Of a DNA stretch of 64,000 nt, positions 17,100-25,437 are shown piece by piece. The translations under genes and the position numbers were made by a program. The DNA is taken from positions 4,402,001 to 4,466,000 of the forward strand of contig NZ_CP117522.1 of assembly GCF_031679605.1 (NCBI RefSeq), given 5' to 3'. This stretch comes from Streptomyces luomodiensis. Lineage in GTDB: Bacteria > Actinomycetota > Actinomycetes > Streptomycetales > Streptomycetaceae. Below the pieces are notes generated by a model. That model made no database searches. It was not told the DNA's origin and worked only from the letters and a program-made list of their open reading frames with translations. Position 1 is the first letter of the stretch. Every line of letters begins with the position of its first letter.

Positions 17100-17247
17100 C
17101 GAGCCGCCAGGTTGGCAGGCCGTCAGACCGCCAGAGGCGTCGGGCCGCCAGGCCGTCAGACCGCCCAAGCCGTCAGACCGCCAGACCGTCAGGCCGTTAA
17201 GCCGTCACGCCGCCAGACCGCCAAGCCGCCAAGCCGCCAAGCCGTCA
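17100..17247 (-). repeat. 8-bp tandem array anchored at the response-regulator stop
   Basis: Read on the - strand, about 17 units of YYTGRCGG follow each other (for example CTTGGCGG repeated three times, then TCTGGCGG, CCTGACGG). The first, TCTGACGG, contains the TGA stop of the regulator at 17245. The array runs to within a few bases of the convergent monooxygenase stop. With an 8-bp period it changes reading frame each unit. Confidence 0.85.
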
Positions 17248-18327
17248 GACCAAGCGACGGGCCGTCGCCCAGCGGGTCAGCTCATGGCGGTTGGAGAGCT
17301 GGAGCTTGCGCAACACCGCCGAGACGTGGCTCTCGACCGTCTTCACCGAGATGAACAGCTGCTTGGCGATCTCCTTGTAGGCGTAGCCGCGGGCGATCAG
17401 GCGCAGCACCTCGCGTTCCCGCTGGGTGAGCCGGTCCAGGTCCTCGTCCACGGGCGGGGCGTCGGTGGAGGCGAAGGCGTCCAGGACGAAACCGGCGAGG
17501 CGCGGCGAGAAGACCGCGTCGCCCTCGGAGACCCGGAAGATCGCGTCGACCAGGTCGGTGCCGGTGATGGTCTTGGTCACATAGCCGCGGGCGCCGCCGC
17601 GGATGACCCCGATGACGTCCTCGGCGGCGTCCGAGACGGAGAGCGCGAGGAAGCGCACCGGACGGTTCTGGTCGGCCATCAGCGAGGCGCTGCGGCGCAG
17701 CACTTCGACCCCGCCCCCGCCCGGGAGGTGCACATCGAGCAGTACGACCTCGGGGCGGGTCGCGGTGATCACGGTGACGGCCTGGTCGACATCGGCCGCC
17801 TCGCCGACCACCTCGACGCCGGTCCGGGCCGTGTCCCCGATCTCGGCCTGCACCCCGGTGCGGAACATACGGTGATCGTCGACCAGCACGACACGCACCC
17901 GGCGCGGCTCCGCGGCGTCGTCGGGCCCCGCGTCACCCGCCCCCACCGGACCGGGCGCGGGCACGCCACCTGCCGGTCCGGGCGTGCCCAGGGCGTCCCT
18001 GCCGTGCCTGTTGCCGGGCACCGAAGCACGACCGAACCCACCCGGCACAGGACTGCCACCCGCCGCCGGGGCACCGCCCGTACCGCCCGGTGCCTCCGTA
18101 CCGCCCGGTGCCTCCGTACCGCCCGGTGCCTCCGTACCGCCCGGTGTCCCCGTACCGCCCGGCGCGGCCGTGCCGCCGGGCACCGAACCGCGGCCGGCCC
18201 CGCCCGGCACCCGCGAACTCCCCAGCGCGGGGGCACGCGTGCCGCCGAAGGCGGGGGTGCCGCCGGGCGCGGCGGGCGCTCCCCCGCCGCCTGGGTTACC
18301 GGCCGGCAGGCCGTCCGCGTCGGTCAT
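17245..18327 (-). CDS. LuxR/NarL-family response regulator with long Pro/Gly-rich N-terminus
   Basis: The partner of the sensor kinase at 18324, whose TGA it overlaps by four bases (ATGA), so the two are translationally coupled. Residues 1-145 are a Gly/Pro/Ala/Thr-rich tail with perfect GGTEAP hexapeptide repeats. The receiver domain follows (about 146-265; VLVDDHRMFRTG with phospho-Asp in VVLLDVHLPGG), then a LuxR helix-turn-helix (LTQREREVLRLIARGYAYKEIA). The total is 360 residues against about 215 for the family; the extra is all in the tail. The tail is coded by an 18-bp minisatellite near 18080-18160. Other starts inside the tail are possible but would lose coupling. Confidence 0.9.
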   Translation of the reverse strand: MTDADGLPAGNPGGGGAPAAPGGTPAFGGTRAPALGSSRVPGGAGRGSVPGGTAAPGGTGTPGGTEAPGGTEAPGGTEAPGGTGGAPAAGGSPVPGGFGRASVPGNRHGRDALGTPGPAGGVPAPGPVGAGDAGPDDAAEPRRVRVVLVDDHRMFRTGVQAEIGDTARTGVEVVGEAADVDQAVTVITATRPEVVLLDVHLPGGGGVEVLRRSASLMADQNRPVRFLALSVSDAAEDVIGVIRGGARGYVTKTITGTDLVDAIFRVSEGDAVFSPRLAGFVLDAFASTDAPPVDEDLDRLTQREREVLRLIARGYAYKEIAKQLFISVKTVESHVSAVLRKLQLSNRHELTRWATARRLV

Positions 18328-19601
18328 GTCGTCGCCACCCTCTCCATCTCCAGCTCCACTTCCGTACCCCCGTCCGGCGCGGACCTCAGCCGGGCCGTGC
18401 CGCCGTTCCGCTGCATCCGGCCGATGATCGACTCGCGTACGCCCATCCGGTCCTCCGGCACCGCGTCCACGTCGAAGCCGGGACCGCGGTCGCGCACGGA
18501 GATGAACACCGTGGCCCCCTCGACCTCGGCGAAGACCTGGACGGCTCCGCCGTCGCCACCGTACTTGGCCGCGTTGACCATCGCCTCGCGCGCCGCCTGT
18601 ATCTGTGCGCCCAGTCTCTCGTCCAGGGGGCAGTCGCCGACCACCACCACCTCGATCGGGACGCCGTGGTGGTCCTCGACCTCCGCCGCCGTCTTCCTCA
18701 CCGCCTCCGCGAGGGTGTCCGGCTCCTCGGCCTCGTCCTTACCGGTGCCCTCCGGCCGGTAGAGCCACGCGCGCAGCTCCCGCTCCTGGGCGCGGGCCAG
18801 CCGGGCCACCTCGCGAGGGTCCTCCGCGTTGCGCTGGATCAGGGTGAGGGTGTGCAGGACGGAGTCGTGGACGTGGGCCGCCACCTCCGCCCGTTCCTGC
18901 GCCCGGATACGCATCAGCCGCTCTTCGGAGAGGTCCTGCGTCATCCGCACCACATACGGGCCCGCCAGCAGTGCGATACCGACCAGGACGGCCAGGGCCG
19001 CCTGTAGTACGGCCCCCAGGTGTTTGGCCGAGCCTTGGAGGACGACGATCCCGGACACCCCTGCGGCCACCAGGACGACCCCCGCGGCGGCACGGGCCAG
19101 GGGCAGCACCCGCTTGCTGCGGCTGAGTTCGACCCACTGGGCGCGGCGGGCGTTGTCCGCCTGGCGCCAGAACAGGGCGACGCCCGCGCCGATGAGGAGG
19201 AGCGGCCAGATGTAGGTGTTGGCGCGGCCGAGGTGGAAGCCCTTGATGAAGATGCCCATGCCGACGCAGAGGGCGACGAGGGCGATGATCTGGCCCCGCT
19301 CCGGCCTGCGGGCCAGGATCCGGCGGCGGCCGTCGGGGCCCACGGTGGTGAGCGGTCGGGTGGTCGTCGTCTCCACGCCGCCGACGCCGAGCGGGACGAT
19401 GAACCAGAAGAGCGCGTAGACGAGCGCGCCGAACCCCTCCGCCATGAACAACGCGACGAAGACGCCCCGTACCCAGGACACCGGAAGCCCGAGGTGCCCC
19501 GCCAGCCCTCGGGCCACACCGCCGAGGAGGCGGCCTTCGGCACTGCGGTAGAGCTTGCGCGGAGGTGGCTCCGGGGTCGTGGGGGGCACGGCGGCGGTCA
19601 T
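18324..19601 (-). CDS. PspC-domain sensor histidine kinase
   Basis: A membrane sensor kinase of 425 residues. A PspC domain (about residues 15-80, KLYRSAEGRLLGGVARGLAGHLGLP) is followed by about four more membrane segments to residue 235, then a HisKA_3-type phosphoacceptor (AEVAAHVHDSVLHTLTLIQ) and an HATPase domain (AAREAMVNAAKYGG, RDRGPGFD). PspC proteins respond to membrane stress, and the layout resembles LiaS/PspC kinases. It overlaps the response regulator. The ATG at 19637 is an alternative start; I prefer 19601 because conserved sequence begins just after it. Confidence 0.9.
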   Translation of the reverse strand: MTAAVPPTTPEPPPRKLYRSAEGRLLGGVARGLAGHLGLPVSWVRGVFVALFMAEGFGALVYALFWFIVPLGVGGVETTTTRPLTTVGPDGRRRILARRPERGQIIALVALCVGMGIFIKGFHLGRANTYIWPLLLIGAGVALFWRQADNARRAQWVELSRSKRVLPLARAAAGVVLVAAGVSGIVVLQGSAKHLGAVLQAALAVLVGIALLAGPYVVRMTQDLSEERLMRIRAQERAEVAAHVHDSVLHTLTLIQRNAEDPREVARLARAQERELRAWLYRPEGTGKDEAEEPDTLAEAVRKTAAEVEDHHGVPIEVVVVGDCPLDERLGAQIQAAREAMVNAAKYGGDGGAVQVFAEVEGATVFISVRDRGPGFDVDAVPEDRMGVRESIIGRMQRNGGTARLRSAPDGGTEVELEMERVATT

Positions 19602-19654
19602 GGCTCGATCGTCACACGCCCGGTCGGCCACGGGCATCAGGGTCGCCCCTGATC

Positions 19655-19740
19655 GTTCCCCGACCCCGGCCCGAACCCGACCCGGGCCTGGGGCCCGAAC
19701 CCGGTCCGGGCCCGAACCCGACCCCGGTCCCGGGCTCCTG
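19655..19740. repeat. CCCGAACCCG-type short repeat region
   Basis: Degenerate repeats of CCCGAACCCG and CCCGGTCCGGGC fill most of the gap between the sensor kinase start and the stop of the membrane protein at 19765. No gene is seen. The array starts about 25 bases after the 19765 stop in that gene's direction. Confidence 0.55.
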
Positions 19741-19764
19741 GAAACCCGCTCGCCGGGGCGGCGT

Positions 19765-20121
19765 TCAGTCGTCGGGGGTCGCCCGGCGCGACCGGCGGCG
19801 GAGGACGTAGCCGAGGGTCGAGGTCATGGCCGCCGCGCACAGGCCGCACAGCAGCGCCGGGAGGGCGATCTCGGGGCGGACGTCCCACTCGCCGGCCGCG
19901 TCCATCCCGTACGCGACGGCCACACCCAGGATCACCAGGCCGGCCACCAGCTTGCCCGGCTCGAACGGATGGCGGGACCGATCAGGGGCCGGGCGGCCGC
20001 GCACACGACCGGGCGAGCGCCCGAGCGAATGGCCGCGCGCACCAAGCCCATGACCAAGTCCACGCCCGAGCCCATGACCGCGCGCATCACCGGACGAGCG
20101 GCCGAACGAACGGCGCCTCAT
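19765..20121 (-). CDS. Small membrane protein coupled to the PspC protein
   Basis: A 118-residue protein with an Arg/Gly/His-rich, low-complexity N-terminus (residues 1-52) and two hydrophobic segments (about 57-73 and 85-104) ending in a basic tail. No named domain. Its ATG overlaps the TGA of the PspC-domain gene (20118-20121), so it is translationally coupled and likely part of the same envelope module. The repetitive Gly-Leu/Gly-His start could be partly fortuitous coding; a start near residue 48 (RSRHPFEPGKL) would retain both helices. Confidence 0.65.
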   Translation of the reverse strand: MRRRSFGRSSGDARGHGLGRGLGHGLGARGHSLGRSPGRVRGRPAPDRSRHPFEPGKLVAGLVILGVAVAYGMDAAGEWDVRPEIALPALLCGLCAAAMTSTLGYVLRRRSRRATPDD

Positions 20122-21413
20122 GATCGCCTCACCTCCACGGTGCCCAGCCCGACCTCCAGCTTCAGCGAGACCGTGCCCTTGGCCTCGCCGCCGCCCACCG
20201 GGTCCAGGGTGAGCTCGCGCTCCCGGCCCGGACCGACGTCGACGTTGTCCTTGTCCTTCTTCTCACCCGGAAGCCAGATGTCGCCGAGCCCGACCTCGAT
20301 GTCGAGCCGCACCCGGGCGTCACGCGGAACCGTCACCTCCAGCTTGCCCACGCCCATCTCCACCCGGCTGGCAACACTGCTGCCCGGTTCCAGGGACAGG
20401 CGGTCCAGCTTGAGCTCGGCGGCGCCGCCGCCCAGCTCATAGAGGTCGTGCACGGCGGTTTCCGAGGTCGGGGCCCAGGTGCGGCGGGCCCATTCGGGGG
20501 TCACCGACCCGGGCAGGGCCGCCGCGCACGCCAGCAGCGCGCTCGTGAGCACCGCGAGGCACACCGTGCCGGAGCCGACCCGGCCCCAGCGGGAGCCGAT
20601 GACCAGGGCGAGCCCGAAGACGCCCAGCGCGCAGGCCAACCCGATCTCCAGACTGGTGCCCAGCGGCTGGGAGGACCACGCCGCCCGCGCCCCCACCGCG
20701 GCGGCGGCGACCGCCAGCAGGAAGGCCCAGCCGCCGAGCGGCGCCCCGGCCCGCACCCGGCGGGCCCGCTCCGCCTTCGCCGCCGCCTTGTCGTACGGCC
20801 CGTCGTCCGGCCCCCACAGATACGAGGCGGAGCCGAGCGGCCCGGTCGTACCGTCCTTGATGATCGGGTCGCGCCACCAGGACGGGGCGGGGCCGCCCCG
20901 CGTGGGCGGGGCCTTGGTCTCGGGCGGCGCGTCGGCGACCGCCTGGGCCGTGGCCGGGTCCACCGCGCCCACGCTCTGCGCCTGGCGGCGGTGGTGCGAC
21001 CAGTAGCCCGCACCGGCCGCCGCGAGGGCGAGCATGAACGAGAAGTACATGACGCTGCCGTTGTTGAGCATCGACAGGAACAGCCCACAGCCCACCAGCG
21101 CCACCAGAACCGCCGTCAGCGCCGGGCCCTCGACCCGCCCCGAGAGGAGCTTGCGCCCCTCGTTCTCGTCCTCGCCGTGCAGCGGGACGAGCAGCCAGCA
21201 GAAGCCGTACCCGATCAGACCGAGGCCGCCCGCCACGGCCAGCACCGACAGCACCACCCGGAAGATCACCGGGTCCAGATCGCAGTACCGGCCGAGCCCT
21301 CCGCACACCCCCGAGATCACCTTCTGGTCACGGCTGCGCCGCAGCGGCGTGTGCGACAGGCGGGAACCGGACGCGGTCTCGGCCTCGTCCGCCACGGTGG
21401 GTGCATCGGTCAT
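20118..21413 (-). CDS. PspC-domain membrane protein with LiaF-like C-terminal region
   Basis: A 431-residue polytopic protein. The PspC domain lies at about residues 22-82 (PLRRSRDQKVISGVCGGLGRYCDLDP), followed by about six more membrane segments and a C-terminal soluble beta-rich domain (VASRVEMGVGKLEVTVPRDARV, EVGLGDIWLPG, LKLEVGLGTVEVRRS), which resembles the repeat-type beta-helix of LiaF/toast-rack proteins. LiaF-like proteins restrain their sensor kinase, so this is the probable modulator of the PspC kinase at 18324. It heads the four-gene set on the - strand and is divergent from the Ser/Thr kinase. Confidence 0.88.
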   Translation of the reverse strand: MTDAPTVADEAETASGSRLSHTPLRRSRDQKVISGVCGGLGRYCDLDPVIFRVVLSVLAVAGGLGLIGYGFCWLLVPLHGEDENEGRKLLSGRVEGPALTAVLVALVGCGLFLSMLNNGSVMYFSFMLALAAAGAGYWSHHRRQAQSVGAVDPATAQAVADAPPETKAPPTRGGPAPSWWRDPIIKDGTTGPLGSASYLWGPDDGPYDKAAAKAERARRVRAGAPLGGWAFLLAVAAAAVGARAAWSSQPLGTSLEIGLACALGVFGLALVIGSRWGRVGSGTVCLAVLTSALLACAAALPGSVTPEWARRTWAPTSETAVHDLYELGGGAAELKLDRLSLEPGSSVASRVEMGVGKLEVTVPRDARVRLDIEVGLGDIWLPGEKKDKDNVDVGPGRERELTLDPVGGGEAKGTVSLKLEVGLGTVEVRRS

Positions 21414-21538
21414 ACGGCCATCGTGACAACACCGGCCGCACCCGCGACATCCGGCATGCCCCTAGGTCTTCCCTGAGATCTCCCCAGGGGCCACGGCGGC
21501 TATCGTGTCGCATCGAACGTGTGCGGGAGGGGAAAGCG

Positions 21539-23278
21539 GTGTCGGACGAAGGCCACCTGATAGCCGGACGTTACCGCCTGGTCGAGAAGATCGGCCGCGG
21601 CGGCATGGGCACGGTGTGGCGGGCCGAGGACGAACTGCTGGGCCGCCAGGTCGCGGTCAAGCAGCTCCATGTCTCTCCGCACCTCGCCGAGGACGAGTTG
21701 ACGACGCTGCACGAACGCACCCGCCGCGAGGCGCGCAGCGCGGCCCGTATCACCCACCCCAATGTGGTCGTGGTCCACGACGTGGTGGACCACGGAGGAC
21801 TGCCGTGCATCGTCATGGAGTACGTGCCCTCCACAACCCTCGCGGACCTGCTCAAGGACGGCGGCTCGATCTCCCCCGACGAGGCCGCCCGCATCGGCCG
21901 CGGCATGATCGCCGCCCTGCGCGCCGCGCACGCGGCCGGGGTGCTGCACCGGGACGTCAAGCCCGGCAATGTGCTGCTCGGCCCCGACGGCCGGGTCGTG
22001 CTCACGGACTTCGGCATCGCGATGGCCACCGGCACCTCGACGCTGACCAAGACCGGCGAGGTCGTCGGCTCCATCGACTACATCGCGCCCGAACGGGTCC
22101 GGGGCCGCAAGCCCGGCCCCGCGTCGGACCTGTGGGCGCTGGGGGCGACGCTCTATCAAGCGGTCGAGGGGCGGGCGCCGTTCCGCAGAGCCACCGCGAT
22201 CGAGACCGGTTACGCGATCGCCGTCGATCCGCTGGACCCGCCGAAACAGGCGGGGCCGCTGGCTGCGTTGATCGAGCGTCTGCTGGCGAAGGAGCCGGAG
22301 CTGCGGCCCTCGGCGGAGGAGACCGAACGGGCGTTGCGGCTGCCCGCCTCGGAGGCCGACACCACATCGCTGCCGGCGCCGTCGCTCGACTCCACCACGC
22401 AGACGTCGCGGCTCGACTCCACCATGAACCTGTCGACGCGGCGGGAGCCCGGCACGCCCCCGGACAGGACCACGGGCACGACCGCGAACACTCCGCCGCA
22501 CACCCCACCGCACGCGCCCACGGCTTCGGTCTCGTACCCCGTCATGCCGGCCGCGCCGAACACCACCCAGAACACCCCTCCGAACACCGCGCTGCCCCCA
22601 CCCCCCGGCCCGGCTCCCGCTCCCCCTCCTCCGGCGCGGAAGACGAACCGTAAGGCGGTGTGGACCGCCGTGGGCGCCTCCCTGGCGGTCGTGGCCGTGG
22701 CGGGCGGCGTCTATGTGTTCGGCATGGACCACGACAGCGGTAAGGACAGCGGCGGGCAGTCCTCCGCCTCGGGCAGTCCGTCGGCCTCCCCGACCCCGGC
22801 GTACACCCCGCCGTCGGGCTATCACATCGTCACCGAGAAGAAGTTCGGCTTCTCCCTCCCCATCCCCGACGGCTGGTCCCGCCAGGAGAAGACCGACCCC
22901 GACGGCAACACGGTCGACAGCACCCAGGAGGTCCGCTACCTCGACCCCACCCGGATGGTCGGTCTGAGGATCAACGTCCTGGACTTCGCCTCCGCCGACC
23001 AAGTCCAGCACTTCGAGGAGGTCGAGACCGAGCTCAAGAAGGCTTACCCGGTCTACCAGCGGATGCGGATGCAGGAGACGAAGTTCCTGAACATGCCGGC
23101 GGCGGTGTGGGAGTTCAAGTTCCGCGGCTCGGAGCGGATGTTCCGCGCGATCGACCTCGGCTTCGGCAAGGAGGGCGGCAAGGAGTACGCGATCTACCTG
23201 AGCGCCCCGGACGCGGACTGGGACACCTACCGGCCGGTCTTCGACGAGGTCCGGGACGGCTTCCGCATCCTCGGCTGA
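21539..23278 (+). CDS. Membrane Ser/Thr protein kinase with extracytoplasmic PsbP/LpqN-like domain
   Basis: A Hanks-type (PknB-like) kinase of 579 residues starting at a GTG after GGGAGGGG. The kinase domain (residues about 12-275) has the Gly loop GRGGMGTVW, HRDVKPGN, DFGIAM and the APE-like APERVRG. A Pro/Thr-rich juxtamembrane stretch (290-370), one membrane helix (about 373-395) and an extracytoplasmic domain of about 155 residues follow (FGFSLPIPDGW and later RAIDLGFG). The outer domain resembles those of the kinases at 34659 and 36499, a PsbP/LpqN-like fold by appearance, not the PASTA type. Divergent from the PspC cassette, 125 bases away. Confidence 0.93.
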   Translation: MSDEGHLIAGRYRLVEKIGRGGMGTVWRAEDELLGRQVAVKQLHVSPHLAEDELTTLHERTRREARSAARITHPNVVVVHDVVDHGGLPCIVMEYVPSTTLADLLKDGGSISPDEAARIGRGMIAALRAAHAAGVLHRDVKPGNVLLGPDGRVVLTDFGIAMATGTSTLTKTGEVVGSIDYIAPERVRGRKPGPASDLWALGATLYQAVEGRAPFRRATAIETGYAIAVDPLDPPKQAGPLAALIERLLAKEPELRPSAEETERALRLPASEADTTSLPAPSLDSTTQTSRLDSTMNLSTRREPGTPPDRTTGTTANTPPHTPPHAPTASVSYPVMPAAPNTTQNTPPNTALPPPPGPAPAPPPPARKTNRKAVWTAVGASLAVVAVAGGVYVFGMDHDSGKDSGGQSSASGSPSASPTPAYTPPSGYHIVTEKKFGFSLPIPDGWSRQEKTDPDGNTVDSTQEVRYLDPTRMVGLRINVLDFASADQVQHFEEVETELKKAYPVYQRMRMQETKFLNMPAAVWEFKFRGSERMFRAIDLGFGKEGGKEYAIYLSAPDADWDTYRPVFDEVRDGFRILG

Positions 23279-23360
23279 CGGAACAGGGCCCAGGCCCAGG
23301 CCACGCCCCACGTGAACGCCCTGCGCGAAGAGCCGCGCCCCACCTGAAGCGTCGCGAGAG

Positions 23361-23933
23361 CTACGTGAACAGCTGCGAGCCCTGTCGGCGCCGGCGCCTG
23401 GAGAGGGCGAGGTCCAGGGAGAGATACGGCGCCCCCGCCAGCACCAGCGGCAGCCACGCCATCAGATAGGCCAGGTCGTTGCCGTAGTAGTACGGGTCCG
23501 ACTGCCAGCTGACCGTGAGCCACAGGCTCAGCGAGATCAGCGCGCCGCCGAAGGCGGCCAGGCGGGAGAGGAGGCCCACCAGAGTGCCGAGACCGACCGC
23601 CAGTTCGCCGTAGGCCATGGCGTAGCCGAACGCGGTGGGATCCTTGAGGGCCTGGTCGACCAGCCACGGCACGGCCGAGCTGTCCCGCGCCTGACGCATC
23701 AGCTCGCCGATCGAGCCCGCGCCCGAGTCGGCCAGGAAGGCCGAGTCGGTGAGTTTGTCGAGCCCGGCGTAGACGAAGGTGACACCGAGAAAGATACGCA
23801 GCGGCAGCAGCGCGTAACGGGCGGCCGTGGCCCGCACGCCCAGGGACTGCTGCCCGCCTATGCCGCTCACACCGTTCACACTGCCGCCACTGCCCGCCGT
23901 GCCCGACCCGGCCATACGGTCCGCATGCCTCAT
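23361..23933 (-). CDS. DoxX-family membrane protein
   Basis: A 190-residue membrane protein with the DoxX signature early in the fold (LLPLRIFLGVTFVYAGLDKL) and four hydrophobic helices. An internal GYAMAYGELAVGLGTLVG stretch is typical of DoxX/TQO-small-subunit proteins. The family links to quinone or thiol redox in the membrane; the specific role here is unknown. The first 33 residues are a Gly/Ser-rich cytoplasmic tail. ATG 23933 follows AAAGGCGG. It lies downstream of another membrane protein on the same strand, 103 bases away, and converges with the kinase at 21539. Confidence 0.85.
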   Translation of the reverse strand: MRHADRMAGSGTAGSGGSVNGVSGIGGQQSLGVRATAARYALLPLRIFLGVTFVYAGLDKLTDSAFLADSGAGSIGELMRQARDSSAVPWLVDQALKDPTAFGYAMAYGELAVGLGTLVGLLSRLAAFGGALISLSLWLTVSWQSDPYYYGNDLAYLMAWLPLVLAGAPYLSLDLALSRRRRRQGSQLFT

Positions 23934-24036
23934 GACGTCCGCCTTTCCCCTCGCACCGCCGCTTCGTCACCCCATCGGCAAGCCCATACGGCAAGCCCAT
24001 TCGACGAAACCATACGGAGCGACGGACCGGAACAAC

Positions 24037-25353
24037 TCAGTCCATGACGTCGATGGGATAGCGGTTGGTCTCCGCCCCCGAGGCCGTCACGACCTGCACC
24101 TCCACCCGGCCCGGCTCCACATCCACCGGGACCGGCACCGTGAGCGCGGTGTCCGTCGGGTTGCTGAAGCCCCCGGCGACCGGCACCAGGGGCACGTGGA
24201 CGTGCACCGCGCCGATGCGGACGACCATCTTGGCCAGCCGGTCCGGGTCCTGGGCGCCCGGCGGGACGAAGCCGCTGCCGCGGATCTCGATGTCGTCGCC
24301 GGTGCGGATCGGGGCGTCGCGGTCGATGCCGCCCTCCTCGGGGCGCACCCTCACGACGGACAGCACGGTCGGCCGGCCGCCCTCCGCGTACTTCCCGGCC
24401 AGGTACATCACCACGGACACGGCCGCCAACAGCGCCAGGCCCCACGGCAGATCGGGCAGCCGCCACGGCTCGCGGGCGAGACGGACGGCGGTGAAGGCCA
24501 GGGCCACGGTGTGGACGACCACGTACTGCACATCGGCGAAGCTGCCGCGGCCCGCGTCGTCGGTCAGCAGATCGGCGGCGCGCGGCCGTACGGCCCGCAC
24601 CTTCTGCAACCGCTGGGCCCGCACCCGGGCCGCCACGACGAGCCGTGCCAGCACGGCGGTCGCACACGTCAACGCGGCGACCGTAAGGAGCCCGGCGGCG
24701 TGGTCGAGGGCCAGCCCGTCGGTCAGCCGCTGCCGGTCGCCGGGGGCCACGGCCAGCTCGATGCCGAGCACCAGCACCGCGAAGACCGCGATCAGCAGCC
24801 AGGCGGCCGCGACGGTGCGGGAGGTGGACAGGCGGTTGTCCTCGCCGACGAGCGGGGCGAGCGGACCGCCGGCGGCGTGGTGCAGCCGCGCGGCGAGGGT
24901 CAGCAGCGCCGCGGTGACGACGGCGGCGGCGAGCCCGGCCGTCCGCGCGACCGACCAGCCCGCGCCGATCGCCGTGGCCAGCTGTCCGATCAACAGCGCC
25001 CCGACCGCGCCCCACACCACGGACACCGTGCGCCGCCACACCCGGTCGCGCCATGCCGAGGTCTCGGCGCGGCCGCTGTCGGCGACCGAACGGGCCGCCT
25101 GGGCCAGCTCGTCCGAGACCCACTGCCGGGACGCCCCGGCCGAGTGGGCGAGCGCCTTGGGAAGGCCCTCTCCGGCCGCGAAACGCTCCCTCAGGGCCAC
25201 GAACGCGGCCACGGCCCGCCGATGGCCGTCACGGGCCCCCTGAGCGCATTCACAGCCCGTGTGGCCCTTGGGGTGCCCATGGGGGCCCTGTCCTCCTGCC
25301 GTCGTGGCGTTCTCCGCCGTCTCCACCGCCACGCGGGTCGCTCCGTCGTTCAC
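24037..25353 (-). CDS. Polytopic membrane protein with C-terminal IPT/TIG-like domain
   Basis: I do not recognise a characterised family. The 438-residue product has a cytoplasmic N-terminus with a possible helix-turn-helix-like segment (AHSAGASRQWVSDELAQAARS), six to eight membrane segments between about residues 105 and 330, and a C-terminal beta-sandwich of about 105 residues. The latter has the IPT/TIG-like TGDDIEIRGSGF and a terminal EVQVVTASGAETNRYPIDV. The frame is open to ATG 25401, but that has no ribosome site; GTG 25353 follows CGGAACGA. The sandwich probably lies outside the membrane and may bind protein or wall. It stands between DoxX and an aldolase gene on one strand. Confidence 0.7.
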   Translation of the reverse strand: MNDGATRVAVETAENATTAGGQGPHGHPKGHTGCECAQGARDGHRRAVAAFVALRERFAAGEGLPKALAHSAGASRQWVSDELAQAARSVADSGRAETSAWRDRVWRRTVSVVWGAVGALLIGQLATAIGAGWSVARTAGLAAAVVTAALLTLAARLHHAAGGPLAPLVGEDNRLSTSRTVAAAWLLIAVFAVLVLGIELAVAPGDRQRLTDGLALDHAAGLLTVAALTCATAVLARLVVAARVRAQRLQKVRAVRPRAADLLTDDAGRGSFADVQYVVVHTVALAFTAVRLAREPWRLPDLPWGLALLAAVSVVMYLAGKYAEGGRPTVLSVVRVRPEEGGIDRDAPIRTGDDIEIRGSGFVPPGAQDPDRLAKMVVRIGAVHVHVPLVPVAGGFSNPTDTALTVPVPVDVEPGRVEVQVVTASGAETNRYPIDVMD

Positions 25354-25437
25354 TCGTTCCGTACGGCGCCGCGAGGTCGCGCGGCACCGCCCAACTGACA
25401 TGTGTTGACAGGGGATTGTGCCGCACCGCGGAAGGGG

